Shown piece by piece: positions 8,704-17,421 of a stretch of DNA of 64,000 nt. The DNA comes from CAZJLN01 sp964540765. GTDB lineage: Bacteria; Chloroflexota; Anaerolineae; Anaerolineales; Anaerolineaceae. Under the pieces are notes generated by a model. That model was given only the letters and a program-made list of their open reading frames with translations. It did no database searches and had not been told where the DNA came from. Each line of letters starts with the position of its first letter. The first letter of the stretch is position 1. A program made the position numbers and the translations under genes. The stretch lies in the NCBI GenBank assembly GCA_964540765.1, contig CAZINW010000002.1, positions 36,105 to 100,104 of the forward strand, read 5' to 3'.

Positions 8704-11241
8704 TCAGCTTACATCTCCTGTGCCATCCTGGATTGGCCAGAAATGGTTAAGCGCACTGCGCATCAGTTGATGCTCTGGCGCTGCCAGGTCAGGATCATCC
8801 GCAAGGACCTGATGGGCATGGTGCCTGGCTTTTTCGATCAAACGAATGTTGGATAGGTTTGCCATCTTCAGGGTAGTATATCCAGACTGGCGTGTTCCAA
8901 GGAATTCCCCGGGTCCACGCTGCTGAAGGTCGCGTTCAGCCAGGATAAAACCGTCGTTGGTTTCGGTCATCACTTTCAGGCGTTCGTTTTCGACTGAGTC
9001 TTCAGTTTCAGGGATCAAGATGCAGAAAGATTGTGCATCCCCCCGTCCGACCCGCCCACGGAATTGATGCAGCTGTGCCAAACCGAAGCGATTTGCGCCT
9101 TCTATGACCATGACAGTGGCATCGGGTATGTCCACACCTACCTCCACCACGGAAGTGGAGACCAGTACATTGAATTGTTTGTTGCGAAAATCCCGCATGG
9201 TTGCGTCTTTTTCTTCAGGTCGCATCCTGCCATGCATCAGCCCAACTTTTAGGTCAGGGAAAACATCCTGCTGGAGGCGCTGTTGTTCTTCGACAGCAGC
9301 CCTGGTTTCCTCGTTCTCGCTCTGTTCAACCAGCGGATAAACCACAAAAGCCTGGTGCCCTTTTACCACCTGTGAACGTATCAAGCTGTATGCACGTTCC
9401 CGTTCCATGGGAAAGAGAATATGGGTTTCGATGGGAAGCCTTCCAACGGGCATCTCATCCATCACACTGACATCCAGGTCACCAAAGATGGTCAACTGCA
9501 ATGAGCGCGGAATGGGTGTGGCTGTCATCACCAGCAAGTGAGGGTTGTTACCCTTGTTTCGCAGCGCAGCGCGCTGTTTGACGCCGAAACGATGCTGCTC
9601 GTCAACAACCACCATCTGCAGATTCTGGAAAGTGACCGGGTCTTCGATCAAGGCATGTGTGCCGATCAATAATTTTACCCAGCCGTTGTTCAAACCATCC
9701 AGAATCTCCTGGCGTTCGGCTGCAGCAGTGTCACCAATCAACAGACGCACCTGACCGGGCTGTAGTAAGGCTTCACCATCGCTGGGTTCGATAAAGAGAG
9801 CAATCATGCTCTGGTAATGCTGTTCTGCCAGGATGGATGTGGGCGCCATGAAGGCTGCCTGGGCACCTGAAGCAATCACCATGGCCATGCCCAAACCTGC
9901 AACAATGGTCTTACCCGAGCCAACATCACCTTGGAGGAGCCGATTCATGGGGTGCCCGCTTGCCAGGTCACTTCTTAACTCCGAAATGGTTTTAACTTGA
10001 GCCGAGGTTAACTGGTATGGCAGGGCTTTAATTCTGTTTTCCAGCCATCCATCCGGCACAAAATACTGGGTGCCCTCAAGCGCCTGCCACTGGCTTTTTT
10101 GGCGCATGACACCCAATTGCAATAGGAAAATCTCATCAAAGGCAAAGCGCTGGCGTGCCTGTTCCAGGGTCTCCTGCGTTTCCGGAAAGTGGATCTGCCT
10201 CATGGCAACTTTTAACTCTGGTAGATCTATTTCCGCGCGAATGGACTCCGGCAGAAAGTCAGGGATGCGATTTGACCAGTAGTCGACTGTGTTGTACATG
10301 GTTCGCCGCAGCCATCTCTGCGTGATCATGGCTGTCAGCGAATAAATCGGGACAATCCTGTTAGTATGTAATTGCTGCTGGTCAATTGGTTCATAATCCG
10401 GGTGGTAAATCACCGGTCGTCCCAGGTAGAATTCGACTTTGCCAGAAATCGAGAGGAACATGCCTTTGCGCAAATAACGCATGTGGTAATCCTGGTTGAA
10501 CCAGAGCAGCCGGATGGTGCCAGTCTTATCGGAAACGACCGCTTCGGTAATTTTGCGATTGCGTTTGGACGCATAGTTGCTGATGCTTTCGACCTGTGCG
10601 ATGATGGTCACTTCAGTGCCATATTTAAGTTGGCTGATGGTCTGTGAAAGTGAGTAATCATCATAGCGCCGGGGGAAGAAATAGAGCATGTCTTCAATTG
10701 TGCACAGTCCCAGCTTCTTGAGATGTTCCGCCTGTCTTGGTCCAACCCCACGGATGACAGCCGGAGAGGCATCCAGCCCGATGGTCGTATCCGCCACTGG
10801 ATTGCGCGAAATATCCTGTGCGCGTTTGCTTACCCTGGTTTTGATGACCTGCTCTTTAAAATCCGTTGGTTCTTTGCTTTTTGCAACTCCCGTATCTTTC
10901 TGGCTTATTTCTGGCGGAGAGGACTGATTTTTGTGTGCAATCGTGTGCGGCTCTTCAGGTTTGATTTGGTCGGGTTTGGGTAGGCTTGACACTTTGCTGA
11001 TGCTCAGCAAGTCGCCAATCTCCTGTAAAGCTCCCCAGCGATCATGGATGTCCAGGTTTGGATAATGTGTCAGGATGGAGGTAATTGCCGGGATGAGGGC
11101 TTCAGAAGCGCCCTCTGCCCGTGCTTCAGCTGCCCAGCTTTCAGCCAGTTTTTGCAGACCGCCGACGACAGCGCGGTTTTCATATCCAAATTCTGATTCC
11201 AGTTTGAAGATCTTTAAAAGTTTTTCTGATGATAAGGGCAT
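8704..11241 (-). CDS. recG: ATP-dependent DNA helicase RecG
   Basis: 845 residues. The protein rescues stalled forks and processes Holliday junctions. It has an OB-fold wedge domain (around residues 160-300, beginning GVGPRQAEHLKKLGLCTIED), Walker A LLQGDVGSGKT, the helicase box DEQH (VVVDEQHRFGVKQR), and helicase C motifs ending in QFRGRVGRGD and FLGTRQSG. It is longer than typical RecG (about 680-780) because of an extra N-terminal region of roughly 150 residues that is charged and partly low-complexity. It leads coaD by one base. The fakA terminator upstream separates it from the fakA unit. Confidence 0.95.
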   Translation of the reverse strand: MPLSSEKLLKIFKLESEFGYENRAVVGGLQKLAESWAAEARAEGASEALIPAITSILTHYPNLDIHDRWGALQEIGDLLSISKVSSLPKPDQIKPEEPHTIAHKNQSSPPEISQKDTGVAKSKEPTDFKEQVIKTRVSKRAQDISRNPVADTTIGLDASPAVIRGVGPRQAEHLKKLGLCTIEDMLYFFPRRYDDYSLSQTISQLKYGTEVTIIAQVESISNYASKRNRKITEAVVSDKTGTIRLLWFNQDYHMRYLRKGMFLSISGKVEFYLGRPVIYHPDYEPIDQQQLHTNRIVPIYSLTAMITQRWLRRTMYNTVDYWSNRIPDFLPESIRAEIDLPELKVAMRQIHFPETQETLEQARQRFAFDEIFLLQLGVMRQKSQWQALEGTQYFVPDGWLENRIKALPYQLTSAQVKTISELRSDLASGHPMNRLLQGDVGSGKTIVAGLGMAMVIASGAQAAFMAPTSILAEQHYQSMIALFIEPSDGEALLQPGQVRLLIGDTAAAERQEILDGLNNGWVKLLIGTHALIEDPVTFQNLQMVVVDEQHRFGVKQRAALRNKGNNPHLLVMTATPIPRSLQLTIFGDLDVSVMDEMPVGRLPIETHILFPMERERAYSLIRSQVVKGHQAFVVYPLVEQSENEETRAAVEEQQRLQQDVFPDLKVGLMHGRMRPEEKDATMRDFRNKQFNVLVSTSVVEVGVDIPDATVMVIEGANRFGLAQLHQFRGRVGRGDAQSFCILIPETEDSVENERLKVMTETNDGFILAERDLQQRGPGEFLGTRQSGYTTLKMANLSNIRLIEKARHHAHQVLADDPDLAAPEHQLMRSALNHFWPIQDGTGDVS

Positions 11242-11362
11242 TGTTTGTGTCTCTTAAAATTTTCCATGTAATTACTGTAGTATTTTATTCTATCATGATA
11301 CCCACTAATTGGTTTGATGGCGGAACAGATGGCGGAACGGGGATTCAACCTGCCGATTTACG

Positions 11363-11392
11363 AAAAACTGGTTGGCAAAACCTGCCAACCAG
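11363..11392 (-). terminator. Rho-independent terminator after fakA
   Basis: Read on the minus strand: a 10-base stem CTGGTTGGCA / TGCCAACCAG with a 5-base loop, followed by TTTTT. It lies 25 bases after the fakA stop, so recG must have its own promoter in the following ~120 bases. Confidence 0.85.
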
Positions 11393-11416
11393 GATGATTC
11401 TTCCAAACTTGGACGA

Positions 11417-13099
11417 TCATTCAATTGCGATGATCAATTGATAATGTGCCTGACCACCCTCGTGAATCTCGACTTCATGGTCTGGATAGGTCTTCCGTAT
11501 TTGGTCTGCAATGCCATTCACCTGATTTAGGTTAATGTCCTCACCATAGAAGATCGTTATACGCTCGTAATCCTCGCTATGCGCTTTTTCAAGCAGTTGT
11601 TCGACTGCATCCTCCACGGAAGTAGTGGATGCAATTAGTTCGCCATTCAAAAGCACAATAACCTGACCTTTTTCTACCTGGACACCGTCAATTTCAACGC
11701 TGCGCGTTGCAGTGGTGATCTCACCCGTCTGCACTTCATCAAGCGCTTCGGTCATCGATGCAACATTTTCATCGAAATCACCATCTGCCACGAGGCGGAA
11801 CATAGCTGAAAATCCCTGGGGTGTGTTCCTGGTCGGTATCACAGCCACTTTTTTGACCGTCACTTTGGCGGCATTTTCTGCTGCCAGAATGATATTTTTA
11901 TTGTTGGGCAGGATGATGATCTTATCTGTGGGCAAATTTTCAAAGGAAGCCACGATTTCTTTCACGCTTGGGTTCATGGTTTGCCCGCCTTCAACAATGG
12001 CTGCCACTCCCAGGCTGGCGAAGATACGCGACAGCCCATGACCGGGAGACACAGCCACGACAGCGATCTCTCCAGGTTGAACGGGAGCCAGCTTCAACTT
12101 TCCGGCTTTGTTTTTGTTATTGTTAAGCTGCTCTACCAGGTTTTCCATCATCACTTTCTGGACGGTGCCCAGGCTCATGGTATAGTCGATTGGCGTGTAG
12201 CGGCTATCAGTCGGGACATGGATATGCATCCGGTAGATGCCATCTCCCTCGCCGACCTGGATGGATGTTCCGATCTCAGACAGCCCAGCGTAATAAGCTT
12301 CCAAATCGAGGATTGAGGTGGGTGTAAAATCAATCACCACTTCGTAATCCTGTCCGGGTTCAATCGTATCCATGGTATCATCCAGATTCATTTCAGAGAG
12401 CGGTCTCACTTCAGCAAGGGCTGTGTCAAGAGAATCGCCATTAATCAGACGCAGCATGCCTTCAAAAATGTAAAAAAGACCTTTTCCACCAGAATCAACC
12501 ACCCCGGCTTGTTTTAGGACGGGAAGCAGCTCAGGTGTTTTGAGCACACTTTCATCTGCAGCATCGACAATATTGACGAGAAGTTCACTCAGTTTGTCAG
12601 TCTGATTCAGATACGCTTCAGCGCTGGACGCAATGTCTTTGATAACCGTCAGGATCGTGCCTTCAACAGGTCTTACAACCCCTTTATAGGCCGTGCTTCG
12701 GCTTTCCTGCAGTGCGCGCACAAAAAGGGCAGAATCCATGGTTTCGTAATGGTCCAATGCCCTGGCGAAACCGCGCCAGATCTGGGAGAGGATCACACCG
12801 GAGTTTCCCCTGGCACCCATTAAGGCACCCTGTGCGAGGGCATGTGCCATTTCTCCAACATTATTGCCATCCACCTTGGTGGCTTCATCCAGGGCTGCCT
12901 GCATGGTCAGTACCATATTGGTGCCGGTATCGCCATCCGGCACAGGAAAAACGTTTAGGGAGTTGACATGCTGCTGATTGGTGCGAAGCCATGTAAGCCC
13001 GGCTTCCAATAATATCTTTAATCCTTTTCCATCCAACGGAGACTGAAGCAGCTTATGACGCTCAGCCTCGCTGAGAATGGTTTTTGTCCTACCATTCAT
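11417..13099 (-). CDS. fakA: DAK2-domain fatty acid kinase-like protein (YloV/FakA family)
   Basis: 560 residues. The N-terminal DAK2 domain has FPVPDGDTGTNM, whose aspartates bind Mg-ATP in dihydroxyacetone kinases, and ALMGARGNSGVILSQ. A middle segment and a C-terminal DegV-related domain follow, the architecture of FakA. In Firmicutes, FakA phosphorylates fatty acids delivered by the carrier FakB for phospholipid synthesis; no fakB is visible in this window. It is 36 bases downstream of the yloU-like gene, the same pairing as Bacillus yloU-yloV. The transfer of function to this phylum is inferred. Confidence 0.9.
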   Translation of the reverse strand: MNGRTKTILSEAERHKLLQSPLDGKGLKILLEAGLTWLRTNQQHVNSLNVFPVPDGDTGTNMVLTMQAALDEATKVDGNNVGEMAHALAQGALMGARGNSGVILSQIWRGFARALDHYETMDSALFVRALQESRSTAYKGVVRPVEGTILTVIKDIASSAEAYLNQTDKLSELLVNIVDAADESVLKTPELLPVLKQAGVVDSGGKGLFYIFEGMLRLINGDSLDTALAEVRPLSEMNLDDTMDTIEPGQDYEVVIDFTPTSILDLEAYYAGLSEIGTSIQVGEGDGIYRMHIHVPTDSRYTPIDYTMSLGTVQKVMMENLVEQLNNNKNKAGKLKLAPVQPGEIAVVAVSPGHGLSRIFASLGVAAIVEGGQTMNPSVKEIVASFENLPTDKIIILPNNKNIILAAENAAKVTVKKVAVIPTRNTPQGFSAMFRLVADGDFDENVASMTEALDEVQTGEITTATRSVEIDGVQVEKGQVIVLLNGELIASTTSVEDAVEQLLEKAHSEDYERITIFYGEDINLNQVNGIADQIRKTYPDHEVEIHEGGQAHYQLIIAIE

Positions 13100-13134
13100 A
13101 ATACTCCTGCTGAATAAATTAGATAATTTCGCAA

Positions 13135-13491
13135 TTAATCCGGATTGCTGATGCGTAAGCCACGTACATGCACATTGATCCGGTTGACGGGAATTCCAAT
13201 CGTCTTTTCGACGTTGTATTTTACGCTGTTAGCCACACTGTCTGTCAGAGTCTTGATGCGCATGCCATATTCGACAATGATATAGATATCAATTGTCAAT
13301 CCGGTACTATCTGAATTGACTTTGATACCATAATTTGCATCTTTCCTGAAAAAATGTTTAATGGCTTCAAGTATGTTCTTGGGTGCAAGCCCAATGACGC
13401 CATAGGAGAGCAAGGTGTATTGCCTGGCAACAGTGGCGATTGCCTGAGGTAAGATATAGATATTGCCCAGAGGGTTTGATTGATCAGTCAT
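13135..13491 (-). CDS. Asp23/Gls24-family protein (YloU-like)
   Basis: About 118 residues from the ATG at 13491. The core LGNIYILPQAIATVARQYTL and the C-terminal VNRINVHVRGLRI are typical of Asp23/Gls24 envelope-stress proteins. The same frame extends upstream past alternative ATGs at 13530 and 13569 and into rpmB, but homology begins close to the chosen start. None of the candidates has a strong Shine-Dalgarno at ideal spacing, so the start is uncertain. It precedes fakA by 36 bases, as yloU precedes yloV in Bacillus. Confidence 0.85.
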   Translation of the reverse strand: MTDQSNPLGNIYILPQAIATVARQYTLLSYGVIGLAPKNILEAIKHFFRKDANYGIKVNSDSTGLTIDIYIIVEYGMRIKTLTDSVANSVKYNVEKTIGIPVNRINVHVRGLRISNPD

Positions 13492-13570
13492 ATCAAATTT
13501 TCTCAGTCCTTCCAAAGTGACTTGATTCATTTTTAAGTCTATGATAAAATCCTTTGCTGTTTGGGACATT

Positions 13571-13598
13571 TTGTTTGCCCAATGGTAGTTATTATAAC
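13571..13598 (+). promoter_or_regulatory. Promoter for rpmB
   Basis: TTGTTT (13571-13576), a 16-base spacer and TATAAC (13593-13598). The start codon of rpmB is 20 bases further, with AAGAAAGGA in between. Confidence 0.55.
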
Positions 13599-13617
13599 GC
13601 AAGAAAGGATATTTAAA

Positions 13618-13803
13618 ATGGCAAAGTGTAGTAATTGTGGCAAGGCAACAACCTTTGGGCATAACCGTAGCCACTCCCTGGTTGCAACGAGACGAAAATT
13701 TCGTCCCAACCTTCAGCGAGTGACCGTGTTTGAAAATGGTCAAAAAGTACGCAAGGTTCTTTGCGCGCGATGTATAAAAACCATGACGAAATCATACAAG
13801 TAA
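13618..13803 (+). CDS. rpmB: 50S ribosomal protein L28
   Basis: 61 residues beginning MAKCSNCGKATTFGHNRSHS. This is the zinc-binding form of L28, with a CxxC near the N-terminus and a second CxxC in LCARCIK. The ATG at 13618 is preceded by AAGAAAGGA; an in-frame extension to 13561 has no family support. It points opposite to its neighbours, whereas in Bacillus rpmB lies divergent from yloU at the equivalent place. It has its own promoter and terminator. Confidence 0.95.
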   Translation: MAKCSNCGKATTFGHNRSHSLVATRRKFRPNLQRVTVFENGQKVRKVLCARCIKTMTKSYK

Positions 13804-13825
13804 CAACACCAAGTTATCACAAGAG

Positions 13826-13854
13826 TCACGGTTATTTGCCGTGATTTTTGTTTT
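13826..13854 (+). terminator. Rho-independent terminator of rpmB
   Basis: Stem TCACGG (13826-13831) and CCGTGA (13839-13844) with a 7-base loop, followed by TTTTTGTTTT. It touches the last codon of the convergent rpe gene. Confidence 0.85.
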
Positions 13855-14515
13855 AATGGGGAAGCGCCTCTCTTAAAGCAGCAATTCCAGCCTTGATACC
13901 CTGTGGATATCGGAAGACCGATGTGCCAGCTACGAAGTCACGGGCACCCGCCTCATAAACCTCAGCAATTGTGTTCACATCGATCCCTCCGTCCACTTGG
14001 ATGACTGCATCCGATCCGTGTTGATCAAGCATCTCCCGCATCCGGCGGATCTTGCTCAAGGAATGAGGAATAAACACCTGCCCGCCAAACCCGGGATTGA
14101 CGCTCATGATCAATACCAAGTCAAACGTTCCGATCAGATCGGACAGAACATCCACCGGCGTACCTGGATTAATGGTGACGCCAGAGATCATCCCCAGTTC
14201 ACGGATATTCTGCAAAGTGCGGTGAATATGTGGGCAGGTTTCATAATGAACAGTGATGCGGTTGGCGCCAGCATCAGCAAATGCCTGCAGATGTTTTTCG
14301 GGCTCAACGATCATCAAATGAACGCAGAGGGGAAGCGTGGTGGATCGCTTACAGGCTTGAACAACCATGGGGCCAAAGGTAATATTGGGAACAAAACGCC
14401 CATCCATTACATCCACGTGAATGTAATCAGCACCTCCTTCTTCACACTCAGCTAAGTCAGATGCAAGCTGCGCCAGGTTGGCAGAAAGGATGGAGGGGGA
14501 AATAAATGCGCTCAT
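13853..14515 (-). CDS. rpe: Ribulose-phosphate 3-epimerase
   Basis: 220 residues, a TIM-barrel enzyme that interconverts ribulose-5-phosphate and xylulose-5-phosphate in the pentose phosphate pathway. Family motifs visible are SILSANLAQL, the metal-site stretch YIHVDVMDGRFVPN, HLMIVEPEKH, SVNPGFGGQVFIP and VDGGIDVNT. The length matches the family. It starts 13 bases after the kinase gene stop with GAAAGGGA as the ribosome site. The kinase-rpe linkage matches Bacillus prkC-rpe gene order. Confidence 0.96.
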   Translation of the reverse strand: MSAFISPSILSANLAQLASDLAECEEGGADYIHVDVMDGRFVPNITFGPMVVQACKRSTTLPLCVHLMIVEPEKHLQAFADAGANRITVHYETCPHIHRTLQNIRELGMISGVTINPGTPVDVLSDLIGTFDLVLIMSVNPGFGGQVFIPHSLSKIRRMREMLDQHGSDAVIQVDGGIDVNTIAEVYEAGARDFVAGTSVFRYPQGIKAGIAALREALPH

Positions 14516-14527
14516 TTGCAGTCCCTT

Positions 14528-15655
14528 TCAGGGTTTTAAGGTCAGGTAAACATACAGCCAGAAGGGTATCAGACCCAGCAGCAGGGTGAATGCAACCAGT
14601 CCCAGTCCCCAGGTAGTCCCATCAAATTCCTTATGTGCAGTCTTGACCTTATCCGTTTCTTCACTGCTGGGGATTGCGGGAGGTGGAATGGTCTCCACCA
14701 GGTCACTCGGTGTCAGTTTCTCCTTTTGAACAGCAGGTTTGATTTTCAACGGCTGAGGCTTTGTAATGGGCGCTTTAATTTGGTTCGGTCCGGTTTTTGA
14801 ATTGAAGAACGCTTCAGATGCATTCAATCCTTCGGATTGTGCCAAACCTGATAATAAACGACCCAGTTGATCAGCCGTACGATAGCGGGCTGAAGGTTCC
14901 TTAGAGAGAACTTTAAGAATGATGTCTTCCAGTTGTTGGGGAATGGCAGAATTTAATCGCCTCGGTGGTACAGGCAGCTCCTCGCGATGCATGCGTGCCA
15001 GCTCGGCAGTTTCGCTTGCATTGAAGGGCAATTGACCAGTCAGCATTTCATACAGGATCACCCCGAGTGAATATACATCTGATGCAGGAGAAGGCGCCAG
15101 GCCGGATGCCTGCTCCGGAGAGAAGTAGTGCGGTGATCCCCAAACCACATCATTATGCTCTTCAGCGGGGATGGTGGCAAGCGCGCGTGCAATGCCAAAA
15201 TCAGTTACTTTAAGGCGCTGGTCAGGTGAGACAAGCATATTCTGGGGTTTAATATCACAGTGTACCAGTCCTGCACGGTGAGCATAACCCACACCAGCAC
15301 ATGCCTGGATCATCAAGTGCAAAGCTTCATCGACCTTAAAGCGTTCCTTTTGCCTGATCAAGGTTTTCAAATCAGTGCCAGGCAGAAATTCCATCACGAT
15401 GAAGAGATATTGTTGATCCAAACCAAAATCATGCACCGTGACAATATTGGGGTGGGAAAGATTGGCAGCGGCGCGTGCCTCCTGGCGGAAACGATCGCGG
15501 AAGGTTGGATCATCCGAGTAGTCTTCACGCAGCAGTTTGATGGCGACTGTGCGTTCGAGCATCGTATCGTGGGCTTTATGAACTACAGCCATACCGCCAG
15601 TACCCAGCGGGTGCAGTAATTGGTAGCGACCATTAAGAAGCATCAAATCGGACAT
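14528..15655 (-). CDS. Membrane-anchored Ser/Thr protein kinase (PknB/PrkC-like)
   Basis: 375 residues. The kinase domain (about 1-275) has the Gly-rich loop LGTGGMAVVHKA, lysine in VAIKLL, the catalytic loop HCDIKPQN, DFG in VTDFGIARA and the activation-segment end FSPEQA. The HCD in place of HRD makes it a non-RD kinase. A Pro/Lys-rich linker leads to one C-terminal membrane segment (about 350-372) with almost no external domain, so it lacks the PASTA repeats of Firmicutes PrkC. It is divergent from an SH3 protein and a PP2C phosphatase, its likely antagonist. Confidence 0.93.
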   Translation of the reverse strand: MSDLMLLNGRYQLLHPLGTGGMAVVHKAHDTMLERTVAIKLLREDYSDDPTFRDRFRQEARAAANLSHPNIVTVHDFGLDQQYLFIVMEFLPGTDLKTLIRQKERFKVDEALHLMIQACAGVGYAHRAGLVHCDIKPQNMLVSPDQRLKVTDFGIARALATIPAEEHNDVVWGSPHYFSPEQASGLAPSPASDVYSLGVILYEMLTGQLPFNASETAELARMHREELPVPPRRLNSAIPQQLEDIILKVLSKEPSARYRTADQLGRLLSGLAQSEGLNASEAFFNSKTGPNQIKAPITKPQPLKIKPAVQKEKLTPSDLVETIPPPAIPSSEETDKVKTAHKEFDGTTWGLGLVAFTLLLGLIPFWLYVYLTLKP

Positions 15656-15913
15656 ATCGAAATTATACCTTAATGAAAGCCAGAGATGCCATCAACCATC
15701 AACATATCCAGTGAAAAAGTGAAGTGACCAGGGTTGCCAAAAAGGAAAAGCATAAAAGATCAACGTACGGATTTATTTCAATAAATGCGTGAATAGAATT
15801 CTATGAATTGTTTTACAGGTCCTGATTGCTAGTGCATGCTTATGGGATGGAAGTAAAATAGGACAAGAGACCGTCCTGTTTTACCAGATGAAGAAGATGC
15901 CCATTTAGAAATT

Positions 15914-15941
15914 TTGTGAAGTGGCCTCATCCTGATATAAT
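15914..15941 (+). promoter_or_regulatory. Promoter for the SH3-PP2C-response regulator run
   Basis: TTGTGA (15914-15919), 16-base spacer and a perfect TATAAT (15936-15941), 20 bases before the ATG at 15962. The intergenic stretch 15656-15913 otherwise shows no gene; it separates the divergent kinase and SH3 genes. Confidence 0.65.
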
Positions 15942-15961
15942 ATTAACAAGGCAGGTGACCC

Positions 15962-16456
15962 ATGAAAAAACAAGGCAATTCCAAAATTCATATCCTGACA
16001 ATACTGGCAGGTGTATTACTGGCTGGCATTTTAATCGCGCTGGTGGTACTCCTGCTGCAGCTTTCCAAACAGGAAGAGCTGGTTGAAGCGCCGTCACCCA
16101 CAGCGTCGCTGACCATGATTCCTGCGCCTACTGCCACCTCAGTTATCACGCTTCCTACAAGCGCTGCGTCACCAACAACAACTATCCCGGCAGTGCTTCC
16201 ACCTGGTACGATCGGCGTGGGCGCTTACGTCAAAGTGACCGGTACGGAAGGCGTGGGGCTGCGCATGCGCGCTCAGGCCAGCACTTCAGCAGAGGTCTTG
16301 TTTATGACAATGGATGAAGAGGTTTTTCTCGTCATCGGCGGCCCGGAAGAAAAAGATGGTTATACCTGGTGGCAGCTTGAAGCTCCCTATGATAAAACCC
16401 GCACCGGCTGGTCTGTAGATGCTTATTTGACAGCCATCGAGCAGGAAGAACCGTAA
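15962..16456 (+). CDS. Membrane-anchored extracellular SH3b-domain protein
   Basis: 164 residues: a short basic N-terminus, one membrane segment (about 10-32), a Ser/Thr/Pro-rich linker (about 40-78) and a bacterial SH3 domain (about 85-160, with GVGLRMRAQASTSAEVLFM and YTWWQLEAP). The topology implies an SH3 module on the outer face, possibly binding peptidoglycan peptides. It shares direction with the phosphatase and regulator genes downstream. Its position opposite a membrane kinase that lacks an external domain suggests a sensing partner; that is inference. Confidence 0.82.
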   Translation: MKKQGNSKIHILTILAGVLLAGILIALVVLLLQLSKQEELVEAPSPTASLTMIPAPTATSVITLPTSAASPTTTIPAVLPPGTIGVGAYVKVTGTEGVGLRMRAQASTSAEVLFMTMDEEVFLVIGGPEEKDGYTWWQLEAPYDKTRTGWSVDAYLTAIEQEEP

Positions 16457-16544
16457 ACCGAAAAAGCCATGAATAAAAGCTGACTCCCATTCATAGTAAA
16501 ATGATTAAATACTCGATACTGGATAAAATGGTCACTCAGGAGCG

Positions 16545-17405
16545 ATGATTTTGATGCGATTAACAAAAAGACCTCAAAAGCAATCCAAAGAAGATCTCGA
16601 GAAGCGATATGAGTTGCCGCAAGTGGGTCTTGATCAGCCGGTACCTTTCGAACTTGAATTTCGCACTGCACAATCCATCGGGATGGAACGAACCCACAAT
16701 GAGGATGCTCTTTTTGCCCTGAGACTGACTTCCCAGAATTCGGATACACCTTTGAAGGCAGGCATTTTCATGGTGGCGGATGGCATGGGGGGGCATTTGA
16801 ATGGTCAATTGGCGAGCACTTGTGCCATTCAAACAGCCAGCGCATGCCTGTTTCAGGATGTTACGGAACTCTTGAAAGATGATCCCGGAACACAGGGCGT
16901 GGCCGGGATGCTGCAAAAGGCGGTTGATGCAGCTCAAACTGAGGTTTTGGACAAAGTGCCTGGCGGTGGAACAACCCTGACAGTGGCACTGATCCTCCAT
17001 AACCAATTGACTTTTGCACATGTTGGTGATTCCAGGCTTTATTTGTTCCGGGATGATGGCAAAATGACCCTTCTCACACACGATCATTCACTGGTCAAGA
17101 GACTGGTTGATCTGGGTCAGATCAGTCCTGCTGAAGCAAGCGTGCATCCCCAAAGGAATGTGCTCTTTCGCGCGCTGGGGCAGACGGAAGCCTTTAAGGT
17201 TGATATTGACAGCATGCCATTGTCAAATCCTTGCCTCTTGATGCTTTGTTCGGATGGTTTATGGGGGCAGGTCACAGACGAACAAATATTGGAAATTCTC
17301 AGGCAGCATCAATTTGATGTTGACGCCTGTGAGAACCTGGTTGAAGCTGCCAATCAATTGGGCGGGTCGGATAATATCAGTGTGATTTTGGTGAAAATCT
17401 CATAA
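16545..17405 (+). CDS. PP2C-family protein Ser/Thr phosphatase (PrpC/Stp-like)
   Basis: 286 residues. PPM-family motifs in order: RTHNEDA, MVADGMGGH (metal-binding Asp), GGTTLTVALI, AHVGDSRLYLFRD, LLTHDHSLV, LCSDGLWGQV and GGSDNISVI. The N-terminal ~40 residues are a charged extension. Bacterial members remove phosphate from proteins modified by PknB/PrkC-type kinases, and the kinase at 14528-15655 is the obvious partner. The stop lies 16 bases before the response regulator ATG, so the two are probably cotranscribed. Confidence 0.93.
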   Translation: MILMRLTKRPQKQSKEDLEKRYELPQVGLDQPVPFELEFRTAQSIGMERTHNEDALFALRLTSQNSDTPLKAGIFMVADGMGGHLNGQLASTCAIQTASACLFQDVTELLKDDPGTQGVAGMLQKAVDAAQTEVLDKVPGGGTTLTVALILHNQLTFAHVGDSRLYLFRDDGKMTLLTHDHSLVKRLVDLGQISPAEASVHPQRNVLFRALGQTEAFKVDIDSMPLSNPCLLMLCSDGLWGQVTDEQILEILRQHQFDVDACENLVEAANQLGGSDNISVILVKIS

Positions 17406-17421
17406 GGAGGTTGTTAAATTT

